NCBI RefSeq assembly: GCF_004352825.1
Contig: NZ_SJRW01000002.1
Coordinates: 1,116,001 to 1,180,000 of the forward strand
DNA length: 64,000 nucleotides
From: Luteimonas arsenica
GTDB lineage: Bacteria > Pseudomonadota > Gammaproteobacteria > Xanthomonadales > Xanthomonadaceae
Reading direction: 5' to 3'
The notes under the pieces are model-generated. The model made no database searches and had not been told where the DNA came from. It worked only from the letters and a program-made list of their open reading frames with translations. The translations under genes and the position numbers were made by a program. Positions 27,568 to 36,978 of the stretch are shown here, piece after piece; the first letter of the stretch is position 1; each line of letters starts with the position of its first letter.

Positions 27568-28428
27568 ATGAACACGAACGCATCCACTTCCCCCAGCGGC
27601 AACGGCAATGCGCCGGCCGCCGACCGTGCCGCGCGCATGCCCGTGCTCTTCGTTCCGCACGGCGCCGGACCCTGCTTCTTCATGGACTGGAACCCGGCCG
27701 ACACCTGGGACCGCATGGCCGCCTTCCTCAAGGGCGTGGCCGGCACCCTGCCGGAGGCGCCGCGGGCGATCGTGCTGGTGTCCGGGCACTGGCTGGAGCC
27801 GGGTTTCAGCGTCACCGGCAGCGCCCGGCCGGCGTTGATCTACGACTACAGCGGCTTCCCTGCGCACACCTACGAACTCACCTACCCTGCGCCCGGCGAA
27901 CCGGCCCTTGCCGACCGCATCGTGCAGCTGCTGGGCGAGGCCGGTGAGCAGGCGCGCGTGGACCCGCAGCGCGGCTACGACCATGGCGTCTTCATTCCGC
28001 TCAAGCTGATGTTCCCGAATGCGGACATCCCGGTGGTGCAGCTGTCGCTGCGCCGCGACATGGATCCGGCCGCGCACATCGCCGCCGGCCGCGCGCTGGC
28101 CGCGCTGCGCGACGAAGGCGTGCTGGTCGTCGGCAGCGGCATGAGCTTCCACAACATGCGCGGCTACGGTGATCCGCGCTACACGCCGGTCTCGGCGAAG
28201 TTCGATGCCTGGCTGACCGCGGCGATCGAAAGCCCGACAGAGCAGCGCGAGGCCCTGCTGCGCGAGTGGGCGAGTGCTCCGCATGCGCGCGACAGCCATC
28301 CGCCGGGGGGCGAGGAGCACCTGTTGCCGCTGCTGGTCGCCGCCGGCGCGGGCGCCGGCTCCGAGGGCCGCAAGGTCTACTCGGAAGAGGTCATGAAGAC
28401 CACGCTTTCCGCATTCCGCTTCGGCTGA
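27568..28428 (+). CDS. Class III extradiol (4,5-DOPA-type) ring-cleavage dioxygenase
   Basis: 286 residues from ATG 27568. The LigB/DodA-YgiD fold is shown by the metal histidines His31 (PHGAG), His74 (SGHW), His195 (GMSFHN) and His251 (EEHLLPL), and by YDYSGFP near 92. Such enzymes open catechol-type rings; YgiD acts on L-DOPA, but the substrate here is not known. In many Proteobacteria this gene is paired with a LysR regulator and oxidoreductases, as here. It is the first gene of a three-gene run. Confidence 0.88.
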   Translation: MNTNASTSPSGNGNAPAADRAARMPVLFVPHGAGPCFFMDWNPADTWDRMAAFLKGVAGTLPEAPRAIVLVSGHWLEPGFSVTGSARPALIYDYSGFPAHTYELTYPAPGEPALADRIVQLLGEAGEQARVDPQRGYDHGVFIPLKLMFPNADIPVVQLSLRRDMDPAAHIAAGRALAALRDEGVLVVGSGMSFHNMRGYGDPRYTPVSAKFDAWLTAAIESPTEQREALLREWASAPHARDSHPPGGEEHLLPLLVAAGAGAGSEGRKVYSEEVMKTTLSAFRFG

Positions 28429-28460
28429 TCCAGAGCCGCCCCACGTACAGGAGTTCCCCA

Positions 28461-29255
<795 letters not shown>

Positions 29256-29296
29256 TTCCCTTCGACACAACCAGACATTTTTCGGAGCAACCCATC

Positions 29297-30244
29297 ATGC
29301 AGAAGCGCAAGCTCGGCCGCAGCGGCCCTGAAATCGCCCCCCTCGTCTTCGGCGGCAACGTCTTCGACTGGACTGCCGATGAGGCCACCTCCTTCAAGCT
29401 GCTCGACCGCTTCGTCGAGCGCGGCTTCAACGCCATCGACACCGCCGACGTGTACTCGTCCTGGGGCTCCGGCCTGAGCGGCGGCGAGTCGGAGACCGTC
29501 ATCGGCAACTGGCTCGCGAAGCGCGGCCGCCGCGACGACGTGGTGCTGATGACCAAGGTCGGCATGTGGGAGCCGCGCAAGGGCCTGTCGGCGGACACCA
29601 TCGCCGCCGCGGTGGATGAGTCGCTCAAGCGCCTGCGCACCGACCATATCGACGTCTACTTCGCGCACCTGGACGATGCCGAGGTGCCGCTGGTGGAGAC
29701 GCTCGGTGCCTTCGGCCGGCTGGTCGAGGCGGGCAAGGTACGCACCCTGGGTGCGTCCAACCATACGGCGGAGCGCCTGCGCGAAGCCCTGGCGGTATCG
29801 GAAGACAACAACCTGCCGCGCTACGAAATCATCCAGCCGGCGTACAACCTGTACGACCGCAGCTTCGAGTCGGCGCTGGCGGGCGTGGCGCAGGAGCACG
29901 GCCTGGGCGTGGTCAGCTACTTCTCGCTGGCCAGCGGCTTCCTCACCGGCAAGTACCGCAGCGTCGACGATCTCAAGGGCGCCGCGCGCGAAGGCTTCCT
30001 GCAAGGCTACTTCGACGAGCGCGGCCTGAAGCTGCTCGACGTGCTGCGCAAGGTCGCGGACGAGGTGAAGGCGACGCCGGCACAGGTTGCATTGGCCTGG
30101 CTGATGTCGCGCCCGGCGCTCACCGCGCCGATCGCCAGCGCCACCAGCCTGCAGCAGATGGAGGACATCCTGGGTGCGGCGGAATTGGCGCTGCCCGGGT
30201 CCGCGCTCGAGGTACTGGAGGATGCGGGCCGGCACGACGCCTGA
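29297..30244 (+). CDS. Aldo/keto reductase
   Basis: 315 residues with the TIM-barrel aldo/keto reductase tetrad Asp48, Tyr53, Lys87 and His124 (DTADVYSSW, MTKVGMW, YFAHLDD). The length and the GLSGGESETVIG block match the YajO/Tas-like group that reduces aldehydes or quinones with NADPH. Last gene of the LysR-controlled run; the pairing of ring-cleavage dioxygenase, SDR and AKR suggests aromatic or electrophile handling. Confidence 0.88.
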   Translation: MQKRKLGRSGPEIAPLVFGGNVFDWTADEATSFKLLDRFVERGFNAIDTADVYSSWGSGLSGGESETVIGNWLAKRGRRDDVVLMTKVGMWEPRKGLSADTIAAAVDESLKRLRTDHIDVYFAHLDDAEVPLVETLGAFGRLVEAGKVRTLGASNHTAERLREALAVSEDNNLPRYEIIQPAYNLYDRSFESALAGVAQEHGLGVVSYFSLASGFLTGKYRSVDDLKGAAREGFLQGYFDERGLKLLDVLRKVADEVKATPAQVALAWLMSRPALTAPIASATSLQQMEDILGAAELALPGSALEVLEDAGRHDA

Positions 30245-30270
30245 CCGCAGGCCACGATACCGGTCGCGAT

Positions 30271-31425
30271 TCAGGCGTGAAGCGCGTCCATGAAGCGGCG
30301 CGCCAGGTCGTCGGGCGCGGCCCGCAGCAGGGTGGCGTTGACCTGCATCGGGATTTCGCCCGTGCCAGGCACGGGCATTGCCATGCGGATGCCGCGCTGG
30401 CGGATGCGCTGGACGAAGCCGGCCGGGTCGGTTCCGGCCACCGACAGGTAGAAGCGGACGCTGCCGTCGCCAAGCCTGCGTGCCCGGAAGCGCCCGCTGG
30501 CCTCGAGGATGCCCAGCAGCGCATCGGCCACGCGCCAGCTCTCGGCATAGTCCACCTGGAAGCGGGCGGCGGATTCCTCCACCAGCGCCAGTTGCGGCCA
30601 GGCCGCGGGCAGAGCGCCGCCGAACATGCGGCGCTCGTGGGACAGGCCGTCGATGAAGTCCTCGCTGCCCGCCAGGATCGCGCCGCTGGCCGCATTGAAA
30701 TGCTTCCACAGCGAGACGTACACGGTGTCGAACAGCGCGGTGTAGGCCTGCAGGGGTTGGCCGGAGTGCTGCGGCAGCGCGAACAGGCGGGCACCGTCGA
30801 GGTGCAGGCGGATGCCTTCGGCACGGGCGTAGCGGCTGACGCGCTCCAGCTCGCCGAAGTCGGCGGCAGTGTGGTCGCGGCGGCGCACCGGCGTTTCGAT
30901 CGAGACCACGCCGACGTCGTTGCGCACGCGGCCGCTGCGCGAACGTTCCACCCAGTCCCGCACCTCCGTCAGCGGCAGCGTGGCCTGGCCCGGCGCGAGC
31001 GGCACCAGGTTGAGCCCGCCCAGCAGCTGCGCGCCGTCGCCGCTGTCGTTGTAGAGGTGGCTCTCGGCCTGGACCAGCACGCGGCGGTCATCGCCTGCGA
31101 GGCGGCGCACGGCCAGCAGGTTGGCCAGGGTGCCCGTGGCCACGAACATCGCGGCGGGCTTGCCGAGCAGACGGGCGAACGCCTGCTCCACCTTCGCGAC
31201 TTCGCCGCCAAGCGAGTAATTGTCCGCGAGGAAGCCGTCGCGCCCGGCCATGGCCTGCAGGCGGCTGGCGTATTCGTGCGGATCCAGGCCCAGGCCGTCG
31301 GAGGTGAAGTCGATGCGCTGGAACAGGCGTTCGTCCCGGACGGACTGTGCCGCGGTGCCGGCGCCGGGCAGCACCGAGGCGGTCGCGGCCAGGCTGCCCG
31401 TGGCCAGGAAGGTGCGGCGATCCAA
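30271..31425 (-). CDS. Threonine aldolase-like PLP enzyme with Tat leader (TTG start)
   Basis: 384 residues from a TTG at 31425 preceded by GAGGGGGA. The leader DRRTFLATGSLAATASVLPG is a twin-arginine signal. The body is a beta-eliminating lyase / threonine aldolase fold: MFVATGTLANLLAVR, HLDGARLFALP, and the PLP lysine in YVSLWKHFNAASG. Cytosolic threonine aldolases cleave threonine to glycine and acetaldehyde; export of such an enzyme is unusual, and Tat is the plausible route because PLP is bound before transport. The frame is open further upstream into the antisense of the next gene. Confidence 0.8.
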   Translation of the reverse strand: MDRRTFLATGSLAATASVLPGAGTAAQSVRDERLFQRIDFTSDGLGLDPHEYASRLQAMAGRDGFLADNYSLGGEVAKVEQAFARLLGKPAAMFVATGTLANLLAVRRLAGDDRRVLVQAESHLYNDSGDGAQLLGGLNLVPLAPGQATLPLTEVRDWVERSRSGRVRNDVGVVSIETPVRRRDHTAADFGELERVSRYARAEGIRLHLDGARLFALPQHSGQPLQAYTALFDTVYVSLWKHFNAASGAILAGSEDFIDGLSHERRMFGGALPAAWPQLALVEESAARFQVDYAESWRVADALLGILEASGRFRARRLGDGSVRFYLSVAGTDPAGFVQRIRQRGIRMAMPVPGTGEIPMQVNATLLRAAPDDLARRFMDALHA

Positions 31426-31521
31426 TGGCGTCCCCCTCGAGGTTCCAACCGCCGATGCTGTGGTCGTGCACCGAACCCTGTCAAACTCCGGGTTCCAACG
31501 ACGAAGGCGACGGCTTCCTCC

Positions 31522-32643
31522 ATGCAAACCATCGAACTGCAGCGAAAGGTCTTCCTGTTCCTGTTGCTGGCGGTCACCGTGGCCTTCGGATGGGTGTTGT
31601 GGCCGTTCTATGCCGCGGTGTTCTGGGCGGTGATCCTGGCGCTGCTGTTCTCGCCGCTGTACCGGCGGTTGCTGGCGCGGATGCCGCGGCGCCGGAACCT
31701 GGCGGCGCTGGCCACGCTGCTCGTGTGCCTGGTGATCGCGGTGCTGCCGGTGACGCTGATCGCGGTGTCTCTGGTACAGGAGGCAAGCGCGATATTCCAG
31801 CGCGCACGCACCGGCGACGTCGGCTTCAGCCACTACTTCCAGCAGGTGATGGGTGTGCTGCCGGGCTGGGCGATCGACCTGCTCGACCGGCTCGGCCTGG
31901 GCTCGGTGGCGGAGCTCCAGGACAAGCTGGCCAGCGGCGCCGCCAGCGTCAGCCAGTTCGTGGCCACGCAGGCCCTGAGCGTGGGGCAGGGCACGCTGCA
32001 CTTCTTCGTGAGCTTCGGCATCATGCTCTACCTGCTGTTCTTCCTGTTCCGCGACGGCGCCATGCTCGCGGCGCGGATCCGCCGCGCGATCCCCCTGGAC
32101 GAAGGCCACAAGCGCGCGCTGATCGGAAAGTTCACCACCGTGATCCGGGCCACGGTGAAGGGCAACATCGTGGTTGCGATGGTGCAGGGCGCGCTGGGCG
32201 GCCTGATCTTCTGGATCCTGGGCGTGCAGGGCGTGGTGCTGTGGTCGGTGGTGATGGCCTTCCTGTCGCTGCTGCCGGCGCTGGGCACCTTCCTGGTCTG
32301 GGGCCCGGTGGCGATCTATTTCCTCGCCACCGGCTCGGTGGTGCAGGGCCTGGTCCTGATCGCCTACGGCGTGTTCGTGATCGGGCTGGTCGACAACATC
32401 CTGCGCCCGATCCTGGTCGGCAAGGACACGCGCATGCCCGACTACGTGGTGCTGATCTCGACGCTCGGCGGCATGGCGCTGTTCGGCCTGAACGGCTTCG
32501 TGATCGGGCCGCTGATCGCGGCGCTCTTCATTTCCGCCTGGGACCTGTTCGCGGCCGACCAGGCCGAGGCGGATCCGGAAGTCATGGTCGAGGCCGAAGG
32601 CATCTCCGTCGACGACGCCGGCAGCGGCACCCAAGCGGAATAG
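31522..32643 (+). CDS. AI-2E family transporter (PerM-type permease)
   Basis: 373 residues with about eight membrane helices in the AI-2E/PerM pattern: two hydrophobic pairs at the start, a long soluble loop (about 95-165), and the conserved C-terminal GLVDNILRPILVGKDTRMPDYVVLISTLGG. The family includes transporters and antiporters of varied substrate; the AI-2 role is not general. It is divergent from the threonine aldolase-like gene. Confidence 0.88.
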   Translation: MQTIELQRKVFLFLLLAVTVAFGWVLWPFYAAVFWAVILALLFSPLYRRLLARMPRRRNLAALATLLVCLVIAVLPVTLIAVSLVQEASAIFQRARTGDVGFSHYFQQVMGVLPGWAIDLLDRLGLGSVAELQDKLASGAASVSQFVATQALSVGQGTLHFFVSFGIMLYLLFFLFRDGAMLAARIRRAIPLDEGHKRALIGKFTTVIRATVKGNIVVAMVQGALGGLIFWILGVQGVVLWSVVMAFLSLLPALGTFLVWGPVAIYFLATGSVVQGLVLIAYGVFVIGLVDNILRPILVGKDTRMPDYVVLISTLGGMALFGLNGFVIGPLIAALFISAWDLFAADQAEADPEVMVEAEGISVDDAGSGTQAE

Positions 32644-32674
32644 CCGCGGTCCGGCGCCGCGCGCGCCGCCGGGC

Positions 32675-33397
32675 TCAGTTGCCCGAGTCGAAGATGGTCT
32701 CGAAGCCGCCCCACATCATGCGCTTGCCGTCGAAGGGCATTTCGGACGGGAAGTCCGCGGGATCCATCTCGGCTTCCATCGCCTTCGCGGCCGCGTCGCA
32801 GGTGGCGCGGTCGGGCCAGCTGATCCAGCTGAACACCGGGACTTCGTTCTCCTCGGCCTTCGTCGCGCGGTAGAAGTCCGTGCGCTTGCCGTGGGGCACG
32901 TCCTCGCCCCAGGCCTCGACCGTGCCCAGGGCACCGCGCGTGGCGAACATGTCCCAGGCCTGCCGAGCCATGTCGACATAGGCGGCGCGGTTCGAGCCGG
33001 GGACCGCGAGCGTGAAGCCCTGGTAGTAGTCCGAGCCCATCGGTTCGCCCTGGTCGAACACCGGCGAGAAGCCGCCGAAGACCATCCGGCTGCCATCGAA
33101 GGGCATCTCCGGGATCGTGGCCATCGAACCGTCCTCCTCCATCGCCTGCCAGGCGGTGTCGCAGGCCGCGCGGTCGGGCCAGGCGATCCAGGAGAACACC
33201 ACGGTTTCGTCGTCGCCGGCCTCGACCGTGCGATGGAAGTCGGTGGTATGGCCCTTGGGGACGTCGACGCCCCAGGTCTCGACCATGCGCGTTGCGCCGT
33301 GGGCCTGGAACACGGGCCAGCTCGCGGCGGCGTGGTCGATGTAGTCCTGCTTGCGGGCGGTGGGGACGGCCGCAATCAGGCCGGTGTAGTAGGGCAT
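32675..33397 (-). CDS. Tandem DUF1428 protein
   Basis: 240 residues holding two copies of the DUF1428 ferredoxin-like domain, each about 115 residues: YYTGLIAAVPTARKQDYIDHA...MPFDGSRMVFGGF (3-112) and YYQGFTLAVPGSNRAAYVDMA...MPFDGKRMMWGGF (about 124-232). Single DUF1428 proteins are about 115-120 residues and dimerise, so the fusion probably makes an internal dimer. No enzymatic role is known. The start at 33397 follows CCGGAGGTGCC. Confidence 0.85.
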   Translation of the reverse strand: MPYYTGLIAAVPTARKQDYIDHAAASWPVFQAHGATRMVETWGVDVPKGHTTDFHRTVEAGDDETVVFSWIAWPDRAACDTAWQAMEEDGSMATIPEMPFDGSRMVFGGFSPVFDQGEPMGSDYYQGFTLAVPGSNRAAYVDMARQAWDMFATRGALGTVEAWGEDVPHGKRTDFYRATKAEENEVPVFSWISWPDRATCDAAAKAMEAEMDPADFPSEMPFDGKRMMWGGFETIFDSGN

Positions 33398-33477
33398 GTG
33401 GCACCTCCGGGGGGGTGTGCGCGAACCCCGCCGGGAGCCCGTCGCCGACCCGGAACGTACACCGGAAAGTGTTTCGC

Positions 33478-34575
33478 CTATGTCGTTTCCGGTGCCGTTG
33501 TCGCCCCCGGGCCGGATGAGCGGGCCATGCCGGTGTCCCGCGCGCAGCCGGGGTGGTCGAACCAGTCCAGTACCGCAGGGGCCAGTTCGTCGAGCTGCAT
33601 CGGCAGGCTGAGGTGGTCCTCGCCGGGGAGCTCGATGTAGCGCGCGTGCGGCGCCGATGCCGCCAGCGCGCGCCCGTGCGCCACCGGCACGTGGCGGTCG
33701 GCGTCGCCGTGCACCAGCAGCGGGCAGCGCACCTCGGCCAGCGCGGCGACCACGTCCACGCCGTCCAGCGGCAGGTCCAGCGCGTCGCCGGCCTGGTCGA
33801 TCGCGGCGTCGAGCACCGAGTCGCTCAGCCGCCAGCGCAGCCACTGTCGGGTCAGCCAGGCCGAGGGCGGGGCCGGTGCGTCGGTGAGCATGTAGGGCAC
33901 CATGTCGCGGATCGCGGTGTCGGCTACGGCGAAGGATTCCATCGCCACCACGCTCTCGGCCCCGAGCGCCGGGTCGGCACCGGCGAAGATCGCGGTGGCC
34001 GCGCCATAGGACACGCCGAGCACGTGCAGCGGGCCGACGATCTCGCCGCGCGCGCGTAGCGCGGCGACCACGTCCACGACGTCGCCGGCCTCGCGGGTGC
34101 CATAGCCCGAGGGCGCCTGCCCGGAGCGGCCGTGGTTGCGCAGGTCGATGGCGATGGTGCGATAGCCGGCTTCGCCCAGGCGCAGCGCCCAGGGCAGCAT
34201 CGAGTCGCCGTGCATCATCCAGCCATGCAGCAGGACCACGGTGCCGCGCGGCGCGGCGGCGGGCGCGTCGGGCACCTCGAAGTCGAGGTCGGGGAAGGTG
34301 TCGGCCACGCCCAGGCCCCGTGGCCAGGACATGCGCAGCGCGTAGGCGGCCGGGTCGATCGCGCGCCAGTAGACCTCGACGCCGTCGCGGGTGGTGACGC
34401 GGCCGTCGCGGTCGCGCAGCCGTGCCAGGGCCGCATCGATCGGCTCCGGCGGCAGCAGCGGCGAGGTGCCGTCGGGCGCGACCAGATGCGCTGCGAGAGT
34501 CGCCGGCAGGCCGGGGAGCGAGGAGAAGCCGGCCGCGAGCAGGCAGGCGGCGAAGAGGACGGTGGCGCGAAGCAT
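33478..34575 (-). CDS. Alpha/beta hydrolase, exported
   Basis: 365 residues with an N-terminal hydrophobic leader (MLRATVLFAACLLAAGF). The hydrolase fold has an oxyanion HGWMMHG motif, the nucleophile elbow GVSYGAA, and the catalytic His in GEDHLSL near the end, plus an Asp in HGDADRHVP. Probably an esterase or lipase-like enzyme at the membrane or in the periplasm. A longer frame to 34641 would hide the leader, so ATG 34575 was chosen. Confidence 0.85.
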   Translation of the reverse strand: MLRATVLFAACLLAAGFSSLPGLPATLAAHLVAPDGTSPLLPPEPIDAALARLRDRDGRVTTRDGVEVYWRAIDPAAYALRMSWPRGLGVADTFPDLDFEVPDAPAAAPRGTVVLLHGWMMHGDSMLPWALRLGEAGYRTIAIDLRNHGRSGQAPSGYGTREAGDVVDVVAALRARGEIVGPLHVLGVSYGAATAIFAGADPALGAESVVAMESFAVADTAIRDMVPYMLTDAPAPPSAWLTRQWLRWRLSDSVLDAAIDQAGDALDLPLDGVDVVAALAEVRCPLLVHGDADRHVPVAHGRALAASAPHARYIELPGEDHLSLPMQLDELAPAVLDWFDHPGCARDTGMARSSGPGATTAPETT

Positions 34576-34630
34576 GGGGGAACCGCAGCGGTGTTCGGCC
34601 GTGGAGCGTAGGCAGCGGGCGAGGGCGCAT

Positions 34631-34942
34631 CTACCTCGCAATGGTTACGTTGTGATGACAGTTGTCCGGGCGTTCAGCCGCCGGGTGCGGTTGCGTGGGG
34701 TACTCCACGGGCTGTCCGGAGGCGTCCACAACCAGCCGGACGCGCCGGCCCTCGTGATAGAAGCTGGCGCGATACAGGCCCGCGTCCTCGCCGGTGCCGC
34801 GCTCGCACAGCACGCCGACCTTGCGGATCGTCATCAGCTCGCGGAAGGTCGCCACGTCCAGGCCCAGGCCCTGCGCCACCAGGGCGCCGTCGATCTCGAT
34901 GTCGGGTGGGCCGCCGAGCTGGACGGGAATGGCATCGCCCAT
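34631..34942 (-). CDS. DUF6522 family protein
   Basis: 103 residues with a strong GGAGGAAACACC ahead of ATG 34942. The pattern IEIDGALVAQGLGLDVATFRELM...CERGTGEDAGLYRASFYHEGRRVRLVVD matches DUF6522, small cytosolic proteins often linked to respiratory or denitrification genes; function unknown. The C-terminus ends in a His/Asn-rich tail (DNCHHNV). Divergent from sstT. Confidence 0.75.
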   Translation of the reverse strand: MGDAIPVQLGGPPDIEIDGALVAQGLGLDVATFRELMTIRKVGVLCERGTGEDAGLYRASFYHEGRRVRLVVDASGQPVEYPTQPHPAAERPDNCHHNVTIAR

Positions 34943-35086
34943 GGTGTTTCCTCCTTGCGTCGCGGGGACCGGTGCAGCGTCGCCCGGGCGGACCCGTGCG
35001 CGCATTGACCTGGGTCAGGCGGGTGCGTCCCGGGACGGCCGCGGCCTATGATGACCGGCTGCAGTCCGCCCGGAGCCGTGCCGCCC

Positions 35087-36373
35087 ATGTCCTTCCTCCC
35101 GACCTTCCTGCGCAGGCCCAGCCTGGTCACCCAGATCGTGATCGGCCTGCTTGCCGGCGTCGCCCTGGCCCTGGTCTCGCCGCGCGCGGGGGCCGCCGTC
35201 GGCCTGCTGGGCACGGTCTTCATCTCCGCGCTCAAGGCCGTGGCGCCGGTGCTGGTGCTGGTGCTTGTCGCCGCGTCGATGGCCAACCACCGCCAGGGGC
35301 AGGACACGCGGATGCGGCCGATCCTGGCGCTGTACCTGGCCGGCACCGTGATGGCGGCGCTGGTGGGCGTCACCGCCAGCTTCCTGTTTCCCACGACGCT
35401 AACGCTGGCCGTGCCGGCCGACACGGGCCTGAGCGCACCCGGCGGCATCGGCGAGGTCCTGCGCACCCTGGTGCTGAAGGTGTTCGACAACCCCTTCAAC
35501 GCCGTGGTCGAGGCGAACTACATCGGCCTGCTGGCCTGGGGCATCGCGATGGGCCTGGCGCTGCGCCATGCGGGCGAGGCCACCCGGCGGGTGCTGTCCG
35601 ATTTCTCGGAGGCGATCACGCGCGTGGTGCGCCTGGTGATCCGGCTGGCGCCGCTGGGTGTGTTCGGCATCGTCGCTTCGATCCTGGCCGACACCGGACT
35701 GTCCGCACTGCTCGACTACGCGCACCTGCTGGCGGTGCTGTTGGGTGCGATGCTGTTCGTGGCCCTGGTCGGCAATCCGCTGATCGTGTTCGCGGTGACC
35801 CGGCGCAATCCCTGGCCGCTGGTGCTGCGCTGCCTGCGCGAGAGCGGCATCACCGCGTTCTTCACCCGTTCGTCGGCGGCCAACATCCCGGTCAACATGG
35901 AGCTGTGCCGCCGGCTGGGCCTGCACCAGGAGACCTGCTCGGTGGCGGTGCCGCTGGGCGCGACGGTGAACATGGCGGGTGCGGCGATCACCATCTCGGT
36001 GCTGTCGCTGGCGGCGGTGCACACCCTGGGCATCCCGGTCGACCTGCCGACGGCACTGCTGCTGAGCGTGGTCGCGGCGATCGGCGCCTGCGGCGCCTCG
36101 GGCGTGCCCGGTGGCTCGCTGCTGCTGATCCCGCTGGCCTGCGGGCTGTTCGGCATCGGCGACGACATCGCCATGCAGGTGGTGGCGATCGGCTTCATCG
36201 TGGGCGTGGTGCAGGACTCGGCGGAGACGGCGCTGAACTCGTCCACCGACGTGGTGTTCATCGCCGCGGCCTGCGGCCAGGCCTCGGGCCGCGATGCGGT
36301 GGTCGATGAGCCGTCGACCCTGTCCGCCGCTGTCGGCGGCGGCGTGGCCGCGGAGCCCCGCGCAGGGGGCTGA
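35087..36373 (+). CDS. sstT: Serine/threonine:Na+ symporter SstT
   Basis: 428 residues with the dicarboxylate/amino-acid:cation symporter layout: about eight helices plus two re-entrant hairpins. Diagnostic parts are [30 protein letters not shown], and the C-terminal [16 protein letters not shown] plus [17 protein letters not shown], all as in SstT. It imports serine and threonine with sodium. ATG 35087 was preferred over 35048 from the family start [10 protein letters not shown]. Confidence 0.9.
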   Translation: MSFLPTFLRRPSLVTQIVIGLLAGVALALVSPRAGAAVGLLGTVFISALKAVAPVLVLVLVAASMANHRQGQDTRMRPILALYLAGTVMAALVGVTASFLFPTTLTLAVPADTGLSAPGGIGEVLRTLVLKVFDNPFNAVVEANYIGLLAWGIAMGLALRHAGEATRRVLSDFSEAITRVVRLVIRLAPLGVFGIVASILADTGLSALLDYAHLLAVLLGAMLFVALVGNPLIVFAVTRRNPWPLVLRCLRESGITAFFTRSSAANIPVNMELCRRLGLHQETCSVAVPLGATVNMAGAAITISVLSLAAVHTLGIPVDLPTALLLSVVAAIGACGASGVPGGSLLLIPLACGLFGIGDDIAMQVVAIGFIVGVVQDSAETALNSSTDVVFIAAACGQASGRDAVVDEPSTLSAAVGGGVAAEPRAGG

Positions 36374-36415
36374 GCACGTCGGGCGGCGCGCGCTGGTCGC
36401 GCGCCGCCAGCGTGC
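36374..36415. terminator. Bidirectional hairpin between convergent genes
   Basis: GGCGGCGCGCG (36382-36392) and CGCGCGCCGCC (36398-36408) form a perfect 11-bp stem with a 5-base loop. GCACG (36374-36378) and CGTGC (36411-36415) extend it across a small internal loop. It fills the gap between the convergent sstT and the Lys/Ala-rich gene, as expected of a shared terminator, although no clear T run follows. Confidence 0.6.
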
Positions 36416-36421
36416 CGGGAC

Positions 36422-36730
36422 TTACTTCTTCGCGGCCTTCGCGACCTTCGCGACCTTCGCGGCCTTCGTCGCGGGAGCGGCTTCGGTCACGCTCGCCTTG
36501 CGGGTGGTGCTGCGCGCGGCGTACGGCCGCAGGGGGGTGTTGCCCAGCACTTCGATGCGGCCGCCGGACTTCTTGAACGCAGCGAGGTCGGTCGCGATGC
36601 GCTGGCTGGTCAGGTGCGCGGCCGAGTTGCCCGAGCTGCCGCTGCTGCTGCGGCGGAGCGGCGCGGATGCGGCGCGCGCCGGGGCGGGAGAGGGGGTGGC
36701 GGTCTTCTTCTGGGTGCTGCTGCGGGACAT
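36422..36730 (-). CDS. Small basic Lys/Ala-tailed protein, unknown
   Basis: 102 residues. The first half is Ser/Ala/Arg-rich, the centre has a conserved-looking SQRIATDLAAFKKSGGRIEVLGNTPLRP segment, and the end is a lysine/alanine repeat (TKAAKVAKVAKAAKK) made by near-identical 9-base units. The strongly basic, disordered character resembles the histone-H1-like tails seen on bacterial nucleic-acid-binding proteins. The central segment resembles SutA-like or RNA-polymerase-associated short motifs only vaguely. Function not known. Confidence 0.6.
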   Translation of the reverse strand: MSRSSTQKKTATPSPAPARAASAPLRRSSSGSSGNSAAHLTSQRIATDLAAFKKSGGRIEVLGNTPLRPYAARSTTRKASVTEAAPATKAAKVAKVAKAAKK

Positions 36731-36896
36731 CTCGACTCCTGTCGTTATGGGTCCGGCCGGGCGCGAGCGCCGGCGGGCCTGCGGAGGGCGGCCATGGGCA
36801 GTGGGGATGCGGGGTCCCCGAGGGCGGATGCGGCGCGCGACGGCGCCCGGGGGGGTACTGCCAGACCAGGACGCGGTAGGCGCGTCCTTGCCGTCT

Positions 36897-36902
36897 ATTC
36901 TA
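36897..36902 (-). promoter_or_regulatory. Possible -10 element for the Lys/Ala-rich gene
   Basis: Within the 248-base gap 36731-36978 an AT-rich island (about 36895-36945) stands out. On the minus strand it carries TAGAAT, a fair -10 hexamer, with no strong -35 at 17 bases. It would drive the 36422-36730 gene with a leader of about 160 bases. The rest of the gap shows nothing recognisable. Confidence 0.3.
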
Positions 36903-36978
36903 CAAATCGGGCATTAACAAAGTGTTTGCGGGTTCTTGACGGAACCTTCCGGTCATGGCATGCGGAGCCAGCCCGTGT

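Noticed and set aside
30271..32634. Single 787-codon fusion of the aldolase and an extra N-terminal half
   Set aside because: The upstream part is antisense to the AI-2E permease gene. The Tat signal and ribosome site at 31425 fix the true start.
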